Of a stretch of DNA of 5,658 nucleotides, positions 5,036 to 5,658 are shown piece by piece. Below the pieces are notes generated by a model. That model was given only the letters and a program-made list of their open reading frames with translations. It was not told where the DNA came from and did no database searches. The stretch is taken from NCBI GenBank assembly GCA_024280535.1, contig JAJRPY010000008.1, forward strand, positions 1 to 5,658. The letters run 5' to 3'. The position numbers and the translations under genes were made by a program. The DNA is from Gammaproteobacteria bacterium (GTDB lineage: Bacteria; Pseudomonadota; Gammaproteobacteria; PS1; Pseudothioglobaceae). How positions within the stretch are numbered: position 1 is the first letter of the stretch; every line of letters starts with the position of its first letter.

Positions 5036-5658
5036 ATTTTATCCCTTGGTACAAACGTCAGCACAGTGGCGTTAATACAATATCTTGGCTGACCATCTGG
5101 CCCATCGTCAAACACATGACCTAAATGAATATCGGTACTAACTGAGCGAATTTCAGTGCGCGTCATACCAAAACTATTGTCTGCTTTTTCGTACACTTCA
5201 CCCTCTACCGGCTTGGTAAAAGACAACCAGCCAGATTTTGAATTAAACCGATCGCGGGTATCAAACAACGCCCTGCCTGACAAGGTGTCCACAAATACAC
5301 CATCAGGTGTATTTTTAAAAATATCATATTGCTTGCAAAAACGCCCATCCGTGCCTTTATTAAACGCCACATTAAAAGATTCTGAGGATTTACCCAATTT
5401 AAACTCACCTAGCGCTTTATAAAATTCATTAGGACTCATATAGCCTTGTTTTGCCCAAACTTCCTTACCCTCTTTAATAAAGAAAATTGTCGGCGTTGCC
5501 CAAGTCGGTGTTTTTAACTCAAAGCCTTGTAAGGCAGAGGCAGGCACACTTCTAAGCGGTATATCACCCTGATATTTAGAACTCACTGTTTTCTCAAATT
5601 GCAAACAATACAAGCAAGAGCCCTTATCTTCAGCCTCAATCACCAATATTTCCATCCC
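5032..5658 (-). CDS. msrB: Thioredoxin-like domain fused to methionine-(R)-sulfoxide reductase (MsrB), start beyond right edge
   Basis: The frame is open to the right edge. Numbering from Met 5655: residues ~1-90 form a thioredoxin-like fold with SCLYCLQFE (CxxC, Cys14/Cys17) and the cis-Pro stretch ATPTIFF (Pro55). Residues ~95-207 are an MsrB domain: GTDGRF, GVFVDTLSG, SGWLSFTKPV, FGMTRTEIRS, HLGHVFDDGP and RYCIN with catalytic Cys193. MsrB reduces methionine-R-sulfoxide and the fused CxxC would recycle it. The two zinc CxxC pairs of E. coli MsrB are absent. The usual recycling cysteine before GW is Ser141; Cys107 in RFCKQY is the only other cysteine in the domain and probably replaces it. 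The architecture recalls PilB of Neisseria without the MsrA domain. Met 5655 is probably not the true start: the fold begins immediately and a signal peptide may lie outside the window. Domain calls are firm; periplasmic location is inferred. Confidence 0.9.
   Translation of the reverse strand, partial: GMEILVIEAEDKGSCLYCLQFEKTVSSKYQGDIPLRSVPASALQGFELKTPTWATPTIFFIKEGKEVWAKQGYMSPNEFYKALGEFKLGKSSESFNVAFNKGTDGRFCKQYDIFKNTPDGVFVDTLSGRALFDTRDRFNSKSGWLSFTKPVEGEVYEKADNSFGMTRTEIRSVSTDIHLGHVFDDGPDGQPRYCINATVLTFVPRDKI

Noticed and set aside
5021..5045. Possible bidirectional terminator between btuR and msrB, with GGAT at 5026-5029 and ATCC at 5041-5044
   Set aside because: Only four base pairs around an 11-nt AT loop, with no T-run after the stem in either direction; too weak to call a terminator.

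Overview
This is an AT-rich Gram-negative window: it encodes a TonB-dependent outer-membrane receptor and a lipid A phosphoethanolamine-transferase-type enzyme. Protein resemblance and gene content suggest a gammaproteobacterium, possibly a marine sulfur-oxidiser or symbiont type. That placement is from memory of similar proteins and is low confidence.

Layout: (1) 1-1071, minus strand, the N-terminal 357 codons of an EptA-like alkaline-phosphatase-superfamily membrane enzyme that runs off the left edge. (2) 1072-1455, a divergent intergenic region whose right end holds a clean -10 box and a very compact cobalamin riboswitch. (3) 1456-5035, plus strand, four tightly packed or overlapping genes: btuB (outer-membrane corrinoid receptor), a DUF71/COG2102 PP-loop ATPase, btuM (small inner-membrane B12 transporter with one cysteine) and btuR/cobO (corrinoid adenosyltransferase). 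(4) 5032-5658, minus strand, a thioredoxin-like/MsrB fusion that runs off the right edge. Its stop codon shares a 4-bp TTAA with the btuR stop.

The central operon reads as a complete vitamin B12 salvage line under its own B12 sensor. BtuB would take corrinoid across the outer membrane. BtuM would bind it, possibly decyanate it, and move it across the inner membrane. BtuR would adenosylate it. The DUF71 protein is the one step without an established reaction. Published comparative genomics has proposed a B12-salvage role for a bacterial DUF71 subgroup, and its position here between the two transporter genes fits that proposal well.

The points most worth follow-up are the undefined chemistry of the DUF71 protein and its missing normal start codon, the minimal riboswitch whose predicted second hairpin contains both the ribosome-binding site and the btuB start codon, the rewired cysteines of the Trx-MsrB fusion, and the atypical motifs and start of the EptA-like enzyme.
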